Below, in pieces: positions 6,287 to 9,356 of a stretch of 9,356 bases of DNA. The stretch covers positions 1 through 9,356 of the forward strand of contig USBV01000053.1 of assembly GCA_900553055.1 (NCBI GenBank), in the 5' to 3' direction. The notes below the pieces were generated by a model, which searched no databases, had not been told where the DNA came from, and saw only the letters and a list, made by a program, of their open reading frames with translations. The position numbers and the translations under genes are program-made. Position 1 is the stretch's first letter. Every line of letters begins with the position of its first letter. Source of the stretch: an uncultured Phascolarctobacterium sp. GTDB taxonomy: Bacteria; Bacillota; Negativicutes; Acidaminococcales; Acidaminococcaceae.

Positions 6287-7639
6287 TTGGACTATCTTAT
6301 AATACTGTTCAATGTAGTTGTTGTTTTATTTTTGGTGGCTTTAAATGGCTTTTTCGTAGCCTCGGAATTTTCCATCGTTAAGGTGCGTCCTTCCCGCTTG
6401 GATGCTCTGCTCAAGGAAGGTAACAAGAGGGCAGTTTATGCCAAAAAGGTTACCGAGCATTTGGATGCCTTCCTTTCCGTAACCCAGCTGGGTATCACCA
6501 TTGCATCCTTGGGCTTGGGCTGGATTGGCGAGCCCACGGTGGCGAAAATTATGCATCCCGTGTTTGAGCTGATGCAGCTGCCGGCTAATGTGGAGCACAC
6601 GCTGGCCTTTGTGTTGGGCTTTAGCGTTATCACTGCTTTGCACATTGTTTTGGGCGAGCTGGTGCCCAAATCACTGTCCATCCAAAAGACGGAGCAGATT
6701 GTACTTTTTGTGGCTTGGCCGCTTTTGATGTTCGATAAGCTGATGTATCCTGCAGTGTGGTTTTTGAACCATGTGGCTAACTGGATTTTGCGCCGCATGG
6801 GTGTGGAGGCTGCCAGCGAAGCAGAGGAAGCGCACAATGAGGACGAAATCCGTATTCTGATGGAAGAAAGCCATAAGCATGGTTATATCGATAAAACTGA
6901 GCTAACCTATTTGGATAATGTTTTTGACTTCTCCGATAGGCGTGCCAGCGATATCATGGTACCGCGTACCGATATGATTTGCCTTTATTTGGAGGACCCC
7001 ATTGAGGAGAATATCCAAACCGCCTTGGATGAGCGCATGACGCGTTATCCGATTTGTGCCGAGGATAAGGACCATATTATCGGCTTTTTGCATATCAAGG
7101 ATTTGTTGCGCGATTTGAACGCCGGGCAAAAGCCTGATTTGCGCAGCCTGGCGCGTAATGTGCTCCTAGTGCCGGAGTCCCTGCCCATCAGCAAGCTGCT
7201 GAAGATGCTGCAAAAGCATCGCAGTCAGCTGGCTGTGCTCATTGATGAGTACGGTGGCACGGCGGGCATGGTAACTGTTGAGGATATCTTGGAAGAAATC
7301 GTCGGTGAAATTCAGGACGAGTTCGACGAGGAGCGCCCCGAGGTGGAAGACAAGGGCAATAAAACCTATTCCGTGGATGGCAAAATGCTTTTGGACGATA
7401 TCAATGACGTCTTTGAGCTGGCGCTGGATACGGAAAACTGCGATACCATTGGCGGTTGGATTTATGCGCAAATCGACTATCCGCCCAAGGTTGGCCAGAA
7501 GGTGAAGACGCCGGAGGCAGAATTTACCATCGAAGAAATCGCCAAAATGCGTATTACCCGCGTCAAGATTCAGCTCATTCATGAGCCGGAAAACATTCAT
7601 GAGGATATTCAGGAAGAGTATCCGGATGATGTTAAGTAA
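6287..7639 (+). CDS. CNNM/CorC-family (HlyC/CorC) membrane protein with CBS domains
   Basis: This 450-residue inner-membrane protein has the three-part layout of the family. First is an N-terminal DUF21/CNNM membrane domain (about 1-175, hydrophobic stretches near 3-27, 64-82, 103-122 and 138-166, with the conserved GELVPKS at 123-129). Next is a CBS pair (about 215-335; first repeat near MVPRTDM 224-230, second near LIDEYGGTAGMVTVEDIL 318-335). Last is a CorC_HlyC domain (about 355-435). Relatives are linked to magnesium or cobalt transport and divalent-cation homeostasis; the older label hemolysin is not supported by anything seen here. The only plausible start in frame is TTG at 6287, because a TGA closes the frame at 6245-6247 with no ATG or GTG in between. 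The start lies unusually far from the strong Shine-Dalgarno. The gene has its own promoter. Which ion it handles cannot be told from sequence. Confidence 0.92.
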   Translation: MDYLIILFNVVVVLFLVALNGFFVASEFSIVKVRPSRLDALLKEGNKRAVYAKKVTEHLDAFLSVTQLGITIASLGLGWIGEPTVAKIMHPVFELMQLPANVEHTLAFVLGFSVITALHIVLGELVPKSLSIQKTEQIVLFVAWPLLMFDKLMYPAVWFLNHVANWILRRMGVEAASEAEEAHNEDEIRILMEESHKHGYIDKTELTYLDNVFDFSDRRASDIMVPRTDMICLYLEDPIEENIQTALDERMTRYPICAEDKDHIIGFLHIKDLLRDLNAGQKPDLRSLARNVLLVPESLPISKLLKMLQKHRSQLAVLIDEYGGTAGMVTVEDILEEIVGEIQDEFDEERPEVEDKGNKTYSVDGKMLLDDINDVFELALDTENCDTIGGWIYAQIDYPPKVGQKVKTPEAEFTIEEIAKMRITRVKIQLIHEPENIHEDIQEEYPDDVK

Positions 7640-7730
7640 GCTAGCGAACATTCTTTTTGATATATTCACAGGACTAATAAAAATTCAGTACTTTTGTAGC
7701 TGCGTAGAATACAATGCAATGAATAATAAA

Positions 7731-7771
7731 ATGCCTCGCGTTGGCCCAAAAGTAAGGCTGCCGCGAGGCAT
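7731..7771. repeat. Perfect 10-bp inverted repeat, possible terminator
   Basis: ATGCCTCGCG (7731-7740) and CGCGAGGCAT (7762-7771) are perfect reverse complements. An inner GGCC/GGCT pair may extend the stem. It is the only strong hairpin between the CNNM gene and rubredoxin, but no T-run follows on the plus strand. On the minus strand TTTTATTATT follows, yet no minus-strand gene is seen to use it. It may act as a mRNA 3'-end structure. Nothing else is seen in 7640-7830. Confidence 0.55.
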
Positions 7772-7836
7772 TGGCTAAATTAATGGCCATGAGGTATGAT
7801 TGCGTAATCAAACTATATTTTTCACCATTTTTTCAT

Positions 7837-7863
7837 TTGCATTTCCCCATTATGTGCTATAAT
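7837..7863 (+). promoter_or_regulatory. Promoter for rubredoxin
   Basis: TATAAT (7858-7863) is a perfect -10 box and carries the extended TG element (TGC just before it). The best -35 match is TTGCAT (7837-7842) with a short 15-base spacer, tolerable with an extended -10. Transcription would start near 7870. Confidence 0.75.
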
Positions 7864-7904
7864 AGAGGTATCACAATAATAATTTCCGAAAGGAGTTGTT
7901 CTTC

Positions 7905-8063
7905 ATGGCTAAATGGGTATGCGGCATTTGCGGTTATGTATATGATCCTGAGGTTGGCGATCCGGATAACGGCGTAGCAGCTGGCACTGCTTGGGAAGAT
8001 GTTCCCGAGGATTGGGTTTGCCCCCTGTGTGCAGTTGGTAAGGACCAATTCACTCAAGAGTAA
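7905..8063 (+). CDS. Rubredoxin
   Basis: This 52-residue protein is a small cytoplasmic iron-sulfur electron carrier with a single Fe(SCys)4 centre. It has both cysteine pairs in the standard spacing: CGICGY (Cys6, Cys9) and CPLCAVG (Cys39, Cys42). It also has the usual WVC start, the YDP turn, the DPDNGV stretch, [11 protein letters not shown] and a C-terminal phenylalanine (F49). Length matches the family (about 50-55). The ATG at 7905 follows AAAGGAG (7889-7895) by nine bases. It stands alone after its own promoter, with no partner oxidoreductase, rubrerythrin or superoxide reductase adjacent, so its electron partners are unknown. In anaerobes rubredoxins commonly serve oxygen and peroxide defence. 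The stop TAA (8061-8063) lies in the left end of an inverted-repeat element. Confidence 0.96.
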   Translation: MAKWVCGICGYVYDPEVGDPDNGVAAGTAWEDVPEDWVCPLCAVGKDQFTQE

Positions 8064-8187
8064 AATACGTTATAAGCACCATTATCCTTAGTCACAGAGC
8101 AATTTGCTTGCTTGACGTACCATAAGTACGCCTGCGCTGCACAAATTACTCTGTTCCTCGGCTTCTGGCACTTCTAACGCATTTTAC
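8060..8187. repeat. Imperfect inverted-repeat element of about 128 bases (REP/MITE-like)
   Basis: The left end, GTAAAATACGTTATAAG (8060-8076), mirrors the right end: read in reverse complement from 8187, the right end is GTAAAATGCGTTAGAAG. CAGAGCAATTTG (8095-8106) mirrors CAAATTACTCTG (8142-8153) with one difference. CGTAC (8116-8120) and GTACG (8126-8130) close a 5-base loop. The two arms match over about 60 bases with scattered differences, so the RNA could form one long hairpin. It contains no open reading frame of note. The left end overlaps the rubredoxin stop codon. Confidence 0.7.
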
Positions 8188-8202
8188 AGATAGTGGAAAG
8201 CG

Positions 8203-8232
8203 CGTTATAAGCATTGCTAACATATTTTACAG
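8203..8232. repeat. Shortened relative of the neighbouring inverted-repeat element
   Basis: CGTTATAAGCA (8203-8213) is an exact copy of bases 8068-8078 in the left arm of the larger element. TAACATATTTTACAG (8218-8232) differs by two bases from TAACGCATTTTACAG (8176-8190) at its right end. The two ends sit almost together, as expected of an internally deleted copy. Confidence 0.5.
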
Positions 8233-8253
8233 TTTGTTGAAAAAGCAAAAGAA

Positions 8254-8292
8254 AAGCCCGCTCTTCTTGGTTGAAGGGCGGGCTGTTTTGTT
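8254..8292. terminator. Bidirectional terminator between rubredoxin and the pilin remnant
   Basis: AGCCCGC (8255-8261) pairs with GCGGGCT (8278-8284), with added pairing of CTTC and GAAG near the loop. T-rich stretches follow on both strands: GTTTTGTTG on plus and TTTCTTTTGC on minus. It can end the rubredoxin transcript and the convergent minus-strand gene. Confidence 0.85.
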
Positions 8293-8300
8293 GTGATAGT

Positions 8301-8959
8301 TTAAAAATTTCCATCCTTAGATGGTTTTATAGCAGAGTAATGCCATGTATTATCTGACCCATAATACACATAACTGACGGAATTTGTAGATTTATCGACA
8401 AGCTCAACATACGTATATCTGACTTGACCTCCAATGGGATTATTTTTGGATTGTTATACACTACATTGCCTTCTCTGTCATAGAAAACACTACCACCATT
8501 AATCTTATAATTTGTCGCTTCTAAAGCTTGTGAAAGTCCTAAGTCAAAATAATTTTTTTGTTTATTTGTGACATTTGGATAAGTAGCAGTTTGCAGGTTC
8601 GTTGTATTTATGTAATTAGAAAAATTGTCGAGTTTACCATGGACATTAAACAGTACCCAAGCAAGTGTTCCGTCGGTGTCAAGAAGCGGAGCACTACCAA
8701 GATAATCAAGAACAGCAGTTAAAGCATCTTCGTATTGCTTGGCATCATCACCAATATTATATTTAGAAGCTGGTTTACTAGCTTAGTCATTAAGTGCAAG
8801 TATCTTGGTTACATTTGAAAACAAGATATCCAATGTATTAGTGAGATTGGGTGAGGTTACAGTCACGCCAATGCTAGCAATACACGCCAACACAATAGCG
8901 TATTCCACCATGGACGCCCCTAATTTATTAAGTTTTTTTTAATAAGCAAAGAACTTCAT
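8301..8959 (-). pseudogene. Decayed type IVb (Flp-like) prepilin-like gene
   Basis: Read on the minus strand from ATG at 8957-8959, the gene starts MKFFAY, then hits TAA (8939-8941), then continues KKLNKLG followed by ASMVEYAIVLACIASIGV. This is a class III prepilin leader: a basic stretch, a glycine before the cleavage point (8918-8920), then a hydrophobic helix with Glu at +5 and Tyr at +6, as in Flp pilins. A second in-frame TAA is at 8783-8785. A one-base deletion in a short T-run on plus (8443-8447) shifts the frame; in the next frame the protein runs on to TAA at 8301-8303. Repaired, it would be about 219 residues, much longer than a typical Flp, so it may be a minor or pseudopilin with a C-terminal domain. 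Genuine genes nearby end in TAA, so recoding is unlikely. No tad or pil assembly genes lie in the window. Confidence 0.75.
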
Positions 8960-8992
8960 AATCAATACCATCCTCATTCGTTATATATAAGT

Positions 8993-9021
8993 ATTGTACT
9001 AAATCTTTTGCAATCTATCAA
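8993..9021 (-). promoter_or_regulatory. Promoter of the prepilin remnant
   Basis: On the minus strand, TTGATA (9016-9021) and TACAAT (8993-8998) are separated by exactly 17 bases. Transcription would start near 8986, about 27 bases before the ATG at 8959. The promoter appears intact although the gene is broken. Confidence 0.65.
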
Positions 9022-9146
9022 AGGCGAGCAAAGCAATTTTTTACGCAAATTTAACAGCGCACGCAGGAAAAATCAGCTATCATATATAATATAAAGGTGA
9101 ACACTTTACATAACGTTTGCTATAAAATAGAAATGAGGTAAGAGAG

Positions 9147-9356
9147 ATGATTTACTGCGTGGAGGACGAACAAAATATTTGCGAATTAGAGGTTTATACA
9201 CTTCAATCCGTGGGATTGGACGCCAAGGGCTGCAGCACCGGCAAGGAGCTGTTTGAGGAGCTGGAAAACAAGCTGCCCCAGCTAATTTTGCTCGATATCA
9301 TGCTGCCCGATGAGGACGGCCTCAACATCCTGCGCCGCCTGCGCAGTGACGAGCGC
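9147..9356 (+). CDS. Response regulator, receiver domain (cut by the window end)
   Basis: The 70 visible residues are the first part of a CheY-like receiver domain, which takes a phosphate from a sensor histidine kinase. The acidic pocket is VEDE (residues 5-8) and the phosphate-accepting residue is Asp50 in LLLDIMLPDEDG (48-58, read as LLDIMLPDEDG). The conserved Thr/Ser and Lys lie beyond the window, as does the output domain, so the subfamily (OmpR type is common) cannot be shown. The ATG at 9147 has GAGG about eight bases upstream. The gene is divergent from the prepilin remnant. The 187 bases between them hold the minus-strand promoter; on the plus side only AT-rich boxes such as TATAAT (9085-9090) and TATAAA (9121-9126) are seen, without a well-spaced -35. 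A kinase gene may follow outside the window. Confidence 0.88.
   Translation, partial: MIYCVEDEQNICELEVYTLQSVGLDAKGCSTGKELFEELENKLPQLILLDIMLPDEDGLNILRRLRSDER

Noticed and set aside
6238..6300. A small upstream frame starting ATG GAG GTG before the CNNM gene
   Set aside because: Its ATG has no ribosome site of its own (the GGAGG is inside it) and it runs out of frame into the CNNM gene with no sensible product.
8301..8959. Stop-codon readthrough or an altered genetic code to explain the in-frame TAA codons
   Set aside because: ileS, the CNNM gene and rubredoxin end properly in TAA, and the same gene also has a frameshift, so decay is simpler.

Overview
This window joins DNA from two unrelated bacteria. 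Bases 1 to about 2443 look like Bacteroidota, probably Bacteroidales: promoters of the TTTG / TAnnTTTG type, no Shine-Dalgarno sequences, intergenic palindromes and short tandem repeats. From about 2450 to the end the DNA looks like a Firmicute, probably Negativicutes (a Phascolarctobacterium-like gut anaerobe is my guess, not proven): TTGACA/TATAAT-type promoters, strong GGAGG ribosome binding sites, a T-box leader and a rubredoxin. The switch falls inside one reading frame, between the N-terminal third of an arginyl-tRNA synthetase and the C-terminal half of a histidine phosphatase. The likeliest explanation is a metagenomic assembly chimera. The 346-codon fused frame should not be read as a new enzyme until reads across 2436-2452 are checked.

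Left part: a RecD/Pif1-type superfamily 1 helicase (68-1507, minus) is divergent from argS (from 1766, plus). The 258 bases between them hold a near-leaderless helicase promoter, five 9-base tandem repeats, and two tandem modules. Each module is a long palindrome followed by the same 14 bases; the second carries the argS promoter.

Right part: after the phosphatase remnant come a strong promoter (2865-2893), an isoleucine T-box leader with an ATC specifier and its terminator, and a complete ileS (3278-6064) closed by a terminator. Next is a CNNM/CorC-family membrane protein (6287-7639) with its own promoter, a TTG start and an unusual structured leader. A 52-residue rubredoxin (7905-8063) follows; its stop codon lies inside a roughly 128-base imperfect inverted repeat, with a shortened relative just downstream. 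A bidirectional terminator separates it from a decayed, minus-strand type IVb prepilin-like gene (two in-frame TAA codons and a frameshift), whose promoter still looks intact. The window ends in the receiver domain of a response regulator (from 9147).

The right-hand genes do not form one pathway; most have their own promoter or terminator. The clearest regulatory circuit is ileS under T-box control by uncharged tRNA-Ile. I see no CRISPR array, rRNA, tRNA gene or transposase. I found no convincing new multi-gene system. The best leads are the chimeric junction, the palindrome-promoter modules, the hairpin between a strong Shine-Dalgarno and the CNNM start, and the inverted-repeat element beside rubredoxin.
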